A stretch of DNA of 64,000 bases from an uncultured Solobacterium sp. GTDB taxonomy: Bacteria; Bacillota_I; Bacilli_A; Erysipelotrichales; Erysipelotrichaceae. Below are positions 44,378-53,423 of the stretch, piece after piece. The stretch is from the NCBI GenBank assembly GCA_900552125.1, contig URYK01000007.1, forward strand, positions 24,179-88,178. Direction: 5' to 3'. The notes beneath the pieces are model-generated. The model ran no database searches. It had not been told where the DNA came from and was given only the letters and a program-made list of their open reading frames with translations. Numbering within the stretch: position 1 is the first letter of the stretch; every line of letters begins with the position of its first letter. The translations under genes were made by a program, and so were the position numbers.

Positions 44378-46039
44378 TTAATTATTACCTGTTTCTTCTT
44401 TTGCCTTTTTATAGAACTCTAGAGCTGCTTCTATTGCAGTTTTTGAAGTTGTACCTGTAGAGATAAAGGCTAACTCTTGAACTCTTTCTTCTTCATTTAA
44501 TAAACGAATAGAGGTTTTAGTCTGATTATTTTCCTGATGTTTTTCTACGATGTAATGATACTTAGCACAGGCAGCTACATTTGCTAGATGTGTGACACAG
44601 AATACCTGAGTATTTTGTCCTAACTGTGCCATTTTTTTACCAATAGAGAACGCAACACTTCCACTTACTCCAGTATCAATCTCATCAAAGATAACTGTAT
44701 CGATTCCGGTAAGACTAGTAAACACTGTCTTTAAGCCAAGCATAAAACGTGATAACTCTCCTCCGCTGGCTGTTGCCTGTAGAGGTTTTAAATTTTCTCC
44801 AGCATTCATAGAAATCAGAAAACTAATCTGATCCATACCTGTTGCATTACCCTCAAATTCATTAATTTCAACATGAAAGCGAGCGTTAGGAAGCTGTAAG
44901 TCTTTTAGCTGTATTAGTATTAATTCTTCCAGCTCTTTTGCTTTTTTGATACGTCTATCATGAAGTTTTTCACAAACCTTTTGATATTTATGATAGGCTT
45001 CTTTTACTTTTTTCTCTTGTTTATTAATATAATCCTGACGATGTAGAATACTATCAATTTTCTCTTCCAGAAAATCTCGTTTTTCCTTAACAGCATCATA
45101 GCTGCCACCATATTTACGATAGATTTTATGTAAAAGGAAAATACGTTCCTGTATTTCATGGAAATGTTCTTCGTCAAACTCCATATCTTCTAAATGCTTT
45201 TTGATCTGTGAACAATAATCATCTATTTGATAGTAAGCATCTAAAAGCTGGGATGATAAAGTCTGAAATATTTCATCATCCTGAATCATATTTAAGAGAC
45301 GGTATGCTTCATAAATTGAGGAAATACTATTGTCATCTAATAATTGAATAGCAGATGATGCTGTTTCTGCATTTTTCTCATAGCTCATCATCTGTTTTTG
45401 TTCCTGTTCAAGCTCTTCTAATTCACCTTCTTGAAGAGAAGCCTCATCTATTTCATTTAGCTGAAAGGTCAAAAACTCTAAATCATCTTCATTATAATCC
45501 TGATGAAGAGCTGTTTCAAAATCTTTTTTAAGCTTATCATATAGATGATAACTTTCTTTTACATCCTTTAATAGATCATCGTTTTGTGCAAAGCGATCTA
45601 GAAGCATCAGATGACTAGACGCATGACGCAGATAATGTGTATCGTGCTGCGAATGAATATCCACAAGATATGCAACAACCTGTTTAAGAAAAGATACCGT
45701 GGTTGCCCGCTGATTAATGCGGGCAGTGCTCTTGCCTTCTCTTGTGATCTCTCGCGTTACGATTAATACTCCATCTTCTATATCATAGCCTGCCTCTTCC
45801 AATAGCTTATATGCTATCGAATGAGAAGAAATTTCAAAAACACCTTCAATAATGGCTTTATCACAGTCCTGTTTAATCATATCGCTTGAAACACGATCAC
45901 CCTTTAAAATTCCTATGGCATCCATTAATAGCGATTTTCCTGCACCTGTTTCACCGGTAAAGGCAGACATATGAGGATAAAGTGATAATTGTACTTCATC
46001 TATTAAGATAAAATTCTTCACATAAATCTGTGTCAGCAT
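44378..46039 (-). CDS. recN: DNA repair protein RecN
   Basis: An SMC-like ATPase recruited to double-strand breaks. Walker A is TGETGAGKS near residue 30, long coiled coils fill about 160-370, and the ABC signature region ASGGELSRFMLGLK and Walker B VIFDEIDTGVSG lie in the C-terminal head. Length 553 is normal. The B. subtilis order is tlyA-ahrC-recN-spoIVB-spo0A; here the arginine repressor gene is missing and recN follows tlyA by four bases. Confidence 0.96.
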   Translation of the reverse strand: MLTQIYVKNFILIDEVQLSLYPHMSAFTGETGAGKSLLMDAIGILKGDRVSSDMIKQDCDKAIIEGVFEISSHSIAYKLLEEAGYDIEDGVLIVTREITREGKSTARINQRATTVSFLKQVVAYLVDIHSQHDTHYLRHASSHLMLLDRFAQNDDLLKDVKESYHLYDKLKKDFETALHQDYNEDDLEFLTFQLNEIDEASLQEGELEELEQEQKQMMSYEKNAETASSAIQLLDDNSISSIYEAYRLLNMIQDDEIFQTLSSQLLDAYYQIDDYCSQIKKHLEDMEFDEEHFHEIQERIFLLHKIYRKYGGSYDAVKEKRDFLEEKIDSILHRQDYINKQEKKVKEAYHKYQKVCEKLHDRRIKKAKELEELILIQLKDLQLPNARFHVEINEFEGNATGMDQISFLISMNAGENLKPLQATASGGELSRFMLGLKTVFTSLTGIDTVIFDEIDTGVSGSVAFSIGKKMAQLGQNTQVFCVTHLANVAACAKYHYIVEKHQENNQTKTSIRLLNEEERVQELAFISTGTTSKTAIEAALEFYKKAKEETGNN

Positions 46040-46043
46040 ACTC

Positions 46044-46823
46044 TCACCTCTTTACTTGATAATTCTTTACAATCTCTTTAAACGGAAATACCTTGTGGCA
46101 TTCCTGACATTTTATATGCATGACAAATTCTTTATTTCCATCACGTCCTAATACACTGCTTGCACATAAATCATGAACATAGAAACCTAAGCTTGTCACA
46201 AATTCACACATCGATTTTAACACTTCTATATGAACTTTTTCATTTTTCACAATACCATGTTTTCCAATATTTTCTTTTCCAGCTTCAAATTGCGGTTTTA
46301 CCAATACAACCATTTCTATATCTTCAAATTCTTTGGCAATGACTGGTAAAATCTGTTTTATTGAGATAAAAGATACATCCATGCATAGAAATGTAGGTTT
46401 TAAAGGAAACATATCTGCAGAAATATAACGACAATTTATACCTTCCATATTCGCAACTCTGGAATCTTCACGTAAACGTTTGATCAGCTGATCTCTTCCT
46501 ACATCTACTGCATATACAAAGGAAGCTCCATTTTGAAGGCAGACATCAGTAAAACCGCCAGTACTAGCACCAATATCTAAACAGACACGATTTTTTAAAT
46601 CAATATTAAAGCGTTCTAAAACATCGTAAAGTTTAAAACCGGCACGTGAAGCAAATGCAATTTCAGCATCTTCTATTTCTATATGCATATCTTCACTAAT
46701 TGGCATACTGCTTTTTTTTGCAGTTTTACCATTTACCTTTACTCTACCTTCATTTATCGCATCTTGCGCCTTTGCGCGGCTTTCATAAAAGCCATTATTT
46801 GTTAAATATACATCTAAGCGCAT
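46044..46823 (-). CDS. tlyA: TlyA-family rRNA methyltransferase / YqxC
   Basis: An S4-domain RNA 2'-O-methyltransferase related to TlyA, which in some bacteria modifies 16S and 23S rRNA. The N-terminal S4 domain (about 1-60) has the typical RLDVYLTNNGFYESRAKA. The FtsJ-like domain contains CLDIGASTGGFTDV (motif I) and the conserved catalytic lysines (KPQFE). Length 259. It overlaps the 3' end of dxs by ten bases, suggesting coupled translation. The exact rRNA target is not known from the sequence. Confidence 0.92.
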   Translation of the reverse strand: MRLDVYLTNNGFYESRAKAQDAINEGRVKVNGKTAKKSSMPISEDMHIEIEDAEIAFASRAGFKLYDVLERFNIDLKNRVCLDIGASTGGFTDVCLQNGASFVYAVDVGRDQLIKRLREDSRVANMEGINCRYISADMFPLKPTFLCMDVSFISIKQILPVIAKEFEDIEMVVLVKPQFEAGKENIGKHGIVKNEKVHIEVLKSMCEFVTSLGFYVHDLCASSVLGRDGNKEFVMHIKCQECHKVFPFKEIVKNYQVKR

Positions 46824-48694
46824 TCTTCATCACCTAAATAACTATTTATGATTTCAAACAAACTATTCATATCTAGCTGTTCAAGTTTTCGAAGCTGGGG
46901 AATACTTCCATGTTCTACATAATGATCATTGATACCCATACGTACAAAGTGTTTATGCATATGACGATCATTCACAAATTCTAGAATAGCACTAGATAAA
47001 CCTCCATTCAGCATATCTGTTTCAAAGATAATTACTGGTTTATCGTCTTCGCAAATCTTCATTAGCATTTCTTCATCTAATGGTTTAAAGAATCGTGCAT
47101 TGACAACACGAATAGGCATATGATTAACGTTTGCTTTAGAAATGATACGATCTACATCAGGACCATATGATATGATAGTCAGCTGATGATGTTCCTGAAT
47201 ATTATGCATAGTCCAAGAACCAGGCTGAATATACGTATATTCAGAAACCTTTTGAAAAGAAACATTCCCTCTAGGATAACGAATTGCATAAGCACATGAT
47301 TTCTGCATAAAGGCAGAATATAATAAATTTTGAGCTTCTATCGCATCCTTAGGCTGAGCTAAGATCATATTAGGGATTGGACGTAGCATCGCAATATCAA
47401 ATACTCCATGGTGTGTATCACCATCTTCTCCAACTAGACCACACCGGTCAATACCGATGACAACGGGAAGCTGCATACGTGCTACGTCGTGTTGAATCTG
47501 GTCATAGGCACGTTGCAGGAATGATGAATAAACAGATATGAATGGACGTGCTCCGCTTACACATAAACCTGCCGCAAAGGTCATCGCATGTTCTTCTGCA
47601 ATACCACAGTCAAAAGAACGATTTGGATATTTCTTAAAGAATGCAGAAAGCTTGCTACCGCTTTTCATAGCTGGTGTAATTGCGACGATATCTTTATTAG
47701 TTTTTGCCAGATCCATTAATGTAGTACTGATTACCTCACTCCAGCTTTTATGTCCAGATGGAAGTTTCGCAAGAGATTCACCAGTTTTTGGATCAAATTG
47801 ACTAACACCATGCCAATTACCTTCCTGATCTTCTTCCGCAAGACGATACCCTTTTCCTTTTTTCGTAATAACATGTACGACAATTGGTCCTTCATGATGT
47901 TTAGCAATCTTTAATACTTTAATTAATAGCTTTAAATCATGTCCATCAACTGGACCAATATAATCTAAATTAAAATCTCCAAAAATAGATGTATCCACAA
48001 CATTTTCTTTTACCGCATTCTTCATATTTTTCATCGTATGAAGCAAAGAATTTCCAACTTTTGAAGTAGATAAAACACCTTTTAAATCATCTTTTAATGT
48101 ATTATATGGCTTGCTGGTTCTAAGTCTGGTAAATGTTTCATCCATAGCTCCTACATTTTTAGAAATTGACATATTGTTGTCATTGAATATAATGACCATA
48201 TTACGCTGTTCACTACCAATCTGATTTAAAGCTTCAATTGCCATACCGCCAGTTAAAGCTCCATCACCAATTACCGGGACAACCTGATAATCTTCTTTAT
48301 GAAGATCTCTCACAACGGCCATACCTAAGGCTGCAGATAAAGAAGTTGATGAATGACCTGCTTCCCATGGATCATGTTCACTTTCTTTACGCTTTTGAAA
48401 TCCAGCAAGACCTTTATATTGACGAAGCGTATTAAATTTAGAGACTCTTCCAGTAAGAATCTTATGAACATAAGACTGATGTCCTACATCAAAAATAAAT
48501 TTATCTTTAGGTGAATTAAATACATAATGCATCGCAAGTGTCAGTTCAACTACGCCTAGATTACTTGATAAATGTCCACCAGTCTTAGATATACTCTGAA
48601 TCAGAAATTCACGAATCTGCTCCGCAAGATCGTTTAACTCCGCTATAGAACATTGTTTGATATCTTCTGGCTGTTTGATATCATAAATATTCAT
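46814..48694 (-). CDS. dxs: 1-deoxy-D-xylulose-5-phosphate synthase
   Basis: The thiamine diphosphate-dependent first enzyme of the MEP pathway, joining pyruvate and glyceraldehyde 3-phosphate. The ThDP motif is GDGALTGGMAIEALN with NDNNMSIS; HSSTSLSAALG and the transketolase pyrimidine domain AEEHAMTFAAG follow. Length 626 is normal. It is preceded by ispA at a 13-base gap, with GAGAGGAGTGG as ribosome binding site. With ispG and ispH nearby this confirms a MEP-type isoprenoid route. Confidence 0.97.
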   Translation of the reverse strand: MNIYDIKQPEDIKQCSIAELNDLAEQIREFLIQSISKTGGHLSSNLGVVELTLAMHYVFNSPKDKFIFDVGHQSYVHKILTGRVSKFNTLRQYKGLAGFQKRKESEHDPWEAGHSSTSLSAALGMAVVRDLHKEDYQVVPVIGDGALTGGMAIEALNQIGSEQRNMVIIFNDNNMSISKNVGAMDETFTRLRTSKPYNTLKDDLKGVLSTSKVGNSLLHTMKNMKNAVKENVVDTSIFGDFNLDYIGPVDGHDLKLLIKVLKIAKHHEGPIVVHVITKKGKGYRLAEEDQEGNWHGVSQFDPKTGESLAKLPSGHKSWSEVISTTLMDLAKTNKDIVAITPAMKSGSKLSAFFKKYPNRSFDCGIAEEHAMTFAAGLCVSGARPFISVYSSFLQRAYDQIQHDVARMQLPVVIGIDRCGLVGEDGDTHHGVFDIAMLRPIPNMILAQPKDAIEAQNLLYSAFMQKSCAYAIRYPRGNVSFQKVSEYTYIQPGSWTMHNIQEHHQLTIISYGPDVDRIISKANVNHMPIRVVNARFFKPLDEEMLMKICEDDKPVIIFETDMLNGGLSSAILEFVNDRHMHKHFVRMGINDHYVEHGSIPQLRKLEQLDMNSLFEIINSYLGDEECA

Positions 48695-48707
48695 ACAACC
48701 ACTCCTC

Positions 48708-49553
48708 TCAGTGTTTTCGATTCATCAATTGTTCAAATATTTCCAATAATGGCTGTGCTGTTTTCAAAGGGATGTCTGAAAGACATTGTAATGCACGCTC
48801 ATAAATAGTTTTCGCATCCTGCTGCGCCTGATGAATTCCTAATAAAGTAACATATGTAGTTTTTCCATTTTCAGCATCGCTATTAATATTTTTACCAAGT
48901 TCCTCAACTGTACTAGTTACATCTAATACATCATCCTGAATCTGAAATGATAGACCTATATCTGCACCGATTTTATTCCATGCATCAAGATCAGCTTTAC
49001 GCCCTGCTAAAAGCGCAGCACATAAAAATGGCAAAGTCAGTAATCTTCCAGTTTTATAGAAATGGATATCTTTTAATGTCTCAACATCAGCATTAGGGTC
49101 AGCTTCACCTTCCAAATCTTTGATTTGTCCTAAGATCATGCCATTAGCACCACTATAATCTGATAATAAGCGTAAAATAGAAACTAAGGTATCACTATCA
49201 CAATCTGTTTTAGCTGCCTGCAAAAATGCCTGTGTCAATAAACCATCTCCTGCTAAAATTGCGACATCTTCGCCAAATTTAACATGACAGGTTGGCATAC
49301 CTCTTCGCAAGGTATCATTATCCATGGCAGGTAAATCATCATGTATCAAAGAATATGTATGAATCATTTCAATTGCCGCAGCTGCAGGATAGCCGATATG
49401 CTCATCAACACCATAAGCTTGAAGCGTTTTTAAAAGAAGAAGAGGTCGAATTCGTTTCCCTTTTGCCATTAGAGAATATTGCATTGCATCGCGAACAATG
49501 CTTGCTGGAAGCTCATCTAGACAATGAGATAAATATTGTTCAAAATCATTCAT
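48708..49553 (-). CDS. ispA: Farnesyl diphosphate synthase / polyprenyl synthetase
   Basis: It makes short-chain isoprenyl diphosphates from IPP and DMAPP, feeding undecaprenol and quinone synthesis. The first aspartate-rich motif is DDLPAMD (FARM) and the second is QDDVLDV. GKRIRPLL near residue 35 binds IPP. I take ATG 49553 as the start, overlapping the xseB stop by eight bases; a GTG nine bases earlier is possible. Length is 281. It lies between dxs and xseB as in B. subtilis. Confidence 0.95.
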   Translation of the reverse strand: MNDFEQYLSHCLDELPASIVRDAMQYSLMAKGKRIRPLLLLKTLQAYGVDEHIGYPAAAAIEMIHTYSLIHDDLPAMDNDTLRRGMPTCHVKFGEDVAILAGDGLLTQAFLQAAKTDCDSDTLVSILRLLSDYSGANGMILGQIKDLEGEADPNADVETLKDIHFYKTGRLLTLPFLCAALLAGRKADLDAWNKIGADIGLSFQIQDDVLDVTSTVEELGKNINSDAENGKTTYVTLLGIHQAQQDAKTIYERALQCLSDIPLKTAQPLLEIFEQLMNRKH

Positions 49554-49761
49554 AATTCTCACTATCCTGATAAGTTTCTAATAATTCCTGTACTCGATTT
49601 TCAAAGTTTTTTAGCTGAGAATCGCAGGAATTAACTAATTGTAAGCCTTCTTCAAACAAAGCAATAGCTTCCTCTAATTCGATTTCATTTTTCTCTAATG
49701 CTGAAATAATCTCTTCTAAGCGATTCATTGATTGTTTAAAAGGTAATTTATTTTCCATCAT
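49546..49761 (-). CDS. xseB: Exodeoxyribonuclease VII small subunit
   Basis: A 71-residue helical subunit that assembles with XseA to degrade single-stranded DNA. It shows the family sequence SMNRLEEIISALEKNEIELEEAIALFEEG, a helical hairpin. Its start overlaps the xseA stop (four bases) and its stop overlaps ispA, so these genes are expressed together. AAAAAGGAGAA lies before the ATG. Length is at the short end of the family but complete. Confidence 0.93.
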   Translation of the reverse strand: MMENKLPFKQSMNRLEEIISALEKNEIELEEAIALFEEGLQLVNSCDSQLKNFENRVQELLETYQDSENYE

Positions 49762-51086
49762 ATTTTCTCCTTTTTCTCAATTTTTGTATATACAAAGCCA
49801 TCTTCTAAGCGTAGACGCAAAGCTTCTTTTTCATTAACCTGTTCAATGCTTTTCACTACATTATCTCTTTGATATGCAATTGCATACCCTCTTGATAAGA
49901 TCTTTAAAGGTGAATATGCATCTAATAAAGACACATGTTTACCTAATTGAACCGTTTTCGTTTCTTTATAATTTTGCATCGCATTTTGCATACGTAATTT
50001 GTGCTGTTTTATCTGTTGTGCATTTACTTGATATAAACGTTCACTAAACATTGCTAATTTAGATGAATTCTGTTTCAGACGCATAGAAAGGTTTTGAACC
50101 GTGGTTTCTACTACTTCTAATGAACGAACATGCATTGCCAGCTTCATTTCTTCCTCTCGAATATAACTGAGCGGATCCTTGAAATAACGATGATTTTTAA
50201 TTGGCAAAAACTGCTGTCTAGCAATCTTTAATCTTGCATCTATGTCTTTACTTAAACGCTGATAAAGTAGGTTAACCTGTTTTTGGACTTCTTTGATATC
50301 CGGTGTTATTAACTCTGCAGCTGCAGTTGGTGTTGGTGCTCTAGCATCAGAAACATAGTCTACCAGTGTAGTATCTGTTTCATGGCCTACTCCGGTAACG
50401 ATGACTGTATGCATCTGAAATACTGCTCGAGCTACCTTTTCTTCATTAAAACACCATAAATCTTCAATAGCTCCTCCACCTCTCGCCAATAAGACTACAT
50501 CATGATTTCCCTGGTCAGCTTTGGCTAGATTTTCAACAATTGCATCACTTGCCTGAATTCCTTGCACAAGGCTTGGATAAACTTCAACATGTGCTAATGG
50601 CCATCGCCGTGAAATAGTCGTAAGAATATCCTGAATAGCTGCACCAGTTTTCGCAGTAATAACACCAATGCTCATTGGATATTTAGGTATCTCTTTTTTC
50701 TTATGTGGATCAAATAAACCTTCAGCGGCTAATTTTTTCTTAGTTTCTTCCAGCTGTAAATACAAATCACCTAATCCATCTGCCTGCACGCCTGTTACAT
50801 ATAACTGTACACTTCCACCTGCTTCATACATTGATACAGAAGCAGTCACAATTACATGCATTCCTTCTTTTAAAAGAATACGGCAGCGTCTAGCATATGA
50901 AGAAAACATAACACAATTAATTTTAGAATGTGAGTCTTTTAAAGTAAAATACCAATGACCACTTCGATGATTTGTAAAATTACTTATTTCTCCTTTGATC
51001 ATAATGGATTGAATGCGCATGTCATGATCCAATACCTGTTTAATATAGTGCACGATAGATGAAACACTATATACCTGTAAACTCAT
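49758..51086 (-). CDS. xseA: Exodeoxyribonuclease VII large subunit
   Basis: The catalytic subunit of exonuclease VII. The N-terminal OB-fold (about 1-100) includes GHWYFTLKD. The catalytic domain carries GVITAKTGAAIQDI, ARGGGAIEDLWCFNE and GVGHETDTTLVDYVSD. A long coiled coil follows (about 280-380), where XseB subunits bind. Length 442. It overlaps nusB by four bases. The folD gene often between nusB and xseA is absent. Confidence 0.95.
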   Translation of the reverse strand: MSLQVYSVSSIVHYIKQVLDHDMRIQSIMIKGEISNFTNHRSGHWYFTLKDSHSKINCVMFSSYARRCRILLKEGMHVIVTASVSMYEAGGSVQLYVTGVQADGLGDLYLQLEETKKKLAAEGLFDPHKKKEIPKYPMSIGVITAKTGAAIQDILTTISRRWPLAHVEVYPSLVQGIQASDAIVENLAKADQGNHDVVLLARGGGAIEDLWCFNEEKVARAVFQMHTVIVTGVGHETDTTLVDYVSDARAPTPTAAAELITPDIKEVQKQVNLLYQRLSKDIDARLKIARQQFLPIKNHRYFKDPLSYIREEEMKLAMHVRSLEVVETTVQNLSMRLKQNSSKLAMFSERLYQVNAQQIKQHKLRMQNAMQNYKETKTVQLGKHVSLLDAYSPLKILSRGYAIAYQRDNVVKSIEQVNEKEALRLRLEDGFVYTKIEKKEKI

Positions 51087-51460
51087 AGTCGATCTAATAC
51101 TCCATTAATCAGACGATATGCATCATCATCACAATATTTTTTCGCAAGTGTAACTGCTTCATTAATGATAATTGCTTTAGGGGCAGTCTCAAGATCTAAC
51201 TCACAAGCTGCCATCAATAAGATTGCACGTTCTACATATCCTAAGCGTTCAAATGTCCAATCATCACGTAAAGCATCATTGATATGTTTTATGTAAACAT
51301 CTTTATATTGGATCGCATCAATAGTTACTGTATATAAGAAAGGATCAATGTTATTTGAGTCACTGTTATCATATACACATTGTTTAATATCCTTCTGTAA
51401 TAAAAAATGCTGATATAAGCAAGTCATTGCTATTTCCCGTAGTTTATGTCTGCTATTCAT
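51083..51460 (-). CDS. nusB: Transcription antitermination factor NusB
   Basis: An RNA-binding helical protein that, with NusE, assembles antitermination complexes on rRNA transcripts. Length is 125 residues. The C-terminal segment IINEAVTLAKKYC and final FINGVLD-like YRLINGVLDRL are signature features. GGAGGATTTCT precedes the ATG. It begins a long operon running nusB-xseA-xseB-ispA-dxs-tlyA-recN. Its own promoter lies upstream. Confidence 0.93.
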   Translation of the reverse strand: MNSRHKLREIAMTCLYQHFLLQKDIKQCVYDNSDSNNIDPFLYTVTIDAIQYKDVYIKHINDALRDDWTFERLGYVERAILLMAACELDLETAPKAIIINEAVTLAKKYCDDDAYRLINGVLDRL

Positions 51461-51485
51461 AGAAATCCTCCATTCATCTTGTTAT

Positions 51486-51494
51486 ATTTTACCA
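51486..51494 (-). promoter_or_regulatory. Extended -10 promoter before nusB
   Basis: On the minus strand TG-G-TAAAAT with the hexamer at 51486-51491, about 25 bases upstream of the start codon. The -35 is not clear. Confidence 0.45.
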
Positions 51495-51539
51495 TATTTC
51501 TTAACATTTTATCTTTTTTTATCTTACAAATTTCATACG

Positions 51540-52433
51540 TTATTTATAAATTACCTGTGCACTAGGCACCACATTGCTTGCAGGTGTAGTATGAGTGGAC
51601 TGATCATCAAAAAAGATATGAGGCGCAAAAGCTTTCAATACATTAGTTTTAGCTATTCCGCCAAGAAAGATAGCCTCATCAATCCGCACATTCCAAGCAC
51701 GAAGTGTACGAATCACACGCTCATGTGCCGGTGCATTTCTTGCAGTTACTAATGCTGTTCTAATTGGCGCCTGTCCTTTAAATTCTTCCTGTAAAGAAGA
51801 AATTGTTTTTAAAAATGCCGCAAATGGACCTTCAGGCAGAAGCTTCAAAGCAGCTTCCTGTTCATGTTTTGTAAAAGCTTCTAAACCTTCTGACTGATAA
51901 ATCTGTTCACTCGCATCAGAAAACAAAACCGCATCTCCATCAAACGCAATGCGAATCTGATCAATTTCCTCAAAAGGATCATATCCTTCAATGGTATTGG
52001 TGTAAATACGTCCAGCCGCAAAACCTGCCTGTAAAGCATCAACGACATCCTCTTCATTAGCACTTAAAAATAAATCAACACCAAAAGCTTCTAAATAATT
52101 TGTCAAAGGTGCTCCTCCACTCAAGACAGCTCTAGTTATATCTAGGCCATAATGCTGTAAAGAAGAAAAAATACGAAGAGAAGTATCCGCACTATTTCTT
52201 GACATAATCAAAACCTCTACACGTCGCTGATCGCTCAATTCATTTAACTTTAATAAAGCTTTGACTAACGCAAATCCGCTTCCAGGTTTTAAGATTTCAT
52301 CTTCATGGGCTAGCTGATACTTAGCATATGCTTTTAATCCTTGTGTTTCATAAATATGGTTTTCATCATCTAGGTCAAATAAAGCACGGCTAGATATACC
52401 TATCACCAGGCAATTTTCTAAACTTACAGCCAA
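51540..52433 (-). CDS. Cytosolic 5'-nucleotidase (PF06189-type family)
   Basis: A predicted nucleoside monophosphate phosphatase related to cytosolic 5'-nucleotidase IA. Family segments are LVIGISSRALFDL, PGSGFALVKALLKLN, VEVLIMSRNS, LSGGAPLTNYLEAFGVDLFLSANEEDV, and AFDGDAVLFSD. The HAD-type aspartate signature appears as FDGD. Length 297. The start is TTG, with AAAAGGGAGTGAT just upstream. It lies between asp23-like and nusB, where B. subtilis has accB, accC and yqhY. Substrate preference is not predictable. Confidence 0.85.
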   Translation of the reverse strand: MAVSLENCLVIGISSRALFDLDDENHIYETQGLKAYAKYQLAHEDEILKPGSGFALVKALLKLNELSDQRRVEVLIMSRNSADTSLRIFSSLQHYGLDITRAVLSGGAPLTNYLEAFGVDLFLSANEEDVVDALQAGFAAGRIYTNTIEGYDPFEEIDQIRIAFDGDAVLFSDASEQIYQSEGLEAFTKHEQEAALKLLPEGPFAAFLKTISSLQEEFKGQAPIRTALVTARNAPAHERVIRTLRAWNVRIDEAIFLGGIAKTNVLKAFAPHIFFDDQSTHTTPASNVVPSAQVIYK

Positions 52434-52453
52434 AATATCACTCCCTTTTCTAA

Positions 52454-52480
52454 AAAAAAGAAATCCATAAGGATTTCTTA
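52454..52480 (-). terminator. Terminator after the Asp23-like gene
   Basis: On the minus strand AAGAAATCC pairs with GGATTTCTT around TTAT, then eight T residues. It overlaps the stop codon of the Asp23-like gene. Confidence 0.88.
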
Positions 52481-52807
52481 AAAGATAAAGCCAACGACAT
52501 GGATATCAATAATATCTGGTGTATATCCGGTCATATGTTCAATATTTTCAAAGATCTTGCTCTGTACTTTACTCGATTCCTTATTTACATTCACATTGTA
52601 TTTTACCTTAATGTCGATGGACAATATTAATTGATCATTTACGATCTTGCAGCTGATTGGATATTTGAACGGTGTAGAAGATTCAGCCAACTGTATATTT
52701 TCATCTTCTTCTACTACAATCTTAGCAATCGTCTGAAATGCAGATTTGCTTAACGCAATGACACCTGCATTATTTCTTTCTTTTAATGCAATATATTCTT
52801 GAGCCAT
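52478..52807 (-). CDS. Asp23/Gls24 family protein (YqhY-like)
   Basis: A small cytoplasmic or membrane-associated alkaline-shock family protein. In B. subtilis YqhY sits in the same place next to the accBC genes and affects fatty-acid synthesis control. The 109 residues show NNAGVIALSKSAFQTIA at the start and the C-terminal IENMTGY-like IEHMTGYTPDIIDIHVVGF. The start is ATG 52807, five bases after GAAGGTGA. There are no accB or accC genes here, so its partner may be encoded elsewhere. Confidence 0.85.
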   Translation of the reverse strand: MAQEYIALKERNNAGVIALSKSAFQTIAKIVVEEDENIQLAESSTPFKYPISCKIVNDQLILSIDIKVKYNVNVNKESSKVQSKIFENIEHMTGYTPDIIDIHVVGFIF

Positions 52808-52846
52808 ATTTATCACCTTCTATCTGTATTATACCAAAAACAATAT

Positions 52847-53368
52847 CTATTTGAAAGTAAGTTCTACTAAATATTTATGATTTGTTAGTTCATATACTTT
52901 ATTCATAATCTTTTTTGCTAAATCTGCATCATCTTTTTGTTCGAAAATAGAGACTACACAAGTTCCTTCATGTATTTCGACAGCACTCTGATATCCTTCA
53001 TTCTTTAAACCATCTGCCACAGTCTTTTGAAGACTCTGTTCATCTTTTAGCTGATCAATAGTAGAAAGGGCATCTTTCTTTTTGTCATCATTACTATTTG
53101 CATCCGCAACAACACTTGATTGTTTCAACAGCTCTTCTTCTTTTTTCTGATTGATTTCTTCCTGCAGCTTATCAGAATCAGTCTGCTCATTCTTTGATGT
53201 ACTAGTATCCTCCTCTTTTTCTTGTTCATCACTTATGTTTGTTTCTTCCTTACTTCCATCCGCTTCTTCCATAACACTAATGGAATCAGGAGGAAGAGTC
53301 ACATAGTAAACTGATAACATTAAAATCAATGAAAACATTGTTAAAAACGCAAGTGCCTGTTTATTCAT
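52847..53368 (-). CDS. spoIIIAH: Stage III sporulation protein AH
   Basis: A mother-cell membrane protein that forms the channel with SpoIIQ of the forespore. It has an N-terminal membrane helix (about 5-27), a long acidic Ser/Glu/Lys linker (about 35-105) and a C-terminal YscJ/FliF ring-building domain (about 105-173). Length is 173, slightly short. AAGGAGGACC precedes the ATG. The other seven spoIIIA genes are not upstream; a RelA/SpoT-like gene is there instead. A sigma-E-like promoter immediately precedes it. Confidence 0.85.
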   Translation of the reverse strand: MNKQALAFLTMFSLILMLSVYYVTLPPDSISVMEEADGSKEETNISDEQEKEEDTSTSKNEQTDSDKLQEEINQKKEEELLKQSSVVADANSNDDKKKDALSTIDQLKDEQSLQKTVADGLKNEGYQSAVEIHEGTCVVSIFEQKDDADLAKKIMNKVYELTNHKYLVELTFK

Positions 53369-53388
53369 AAATAGGTCCTCCTTGCTAC

Positions 53389-53417
53389 ACCGTATGCGAA
53401 ATCAGTCTTACTTATGC
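53389..53417 (-). promoter_or_regulatory. Putative sigma-E promoter of spoIIIAH
   Basis: On the minus strand GCATAAG (53411-53417), 14 bases, and CATACGGT (53389-53396), seven of eight bases matching the sigma-E -10 (CATACANT is the usual form). It lies in the 55-base gap before spoIIIAH and closely matches the spoIVA element in this window. Confidence 0.6.
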
Positions 53418-53423
53418 CAACTC

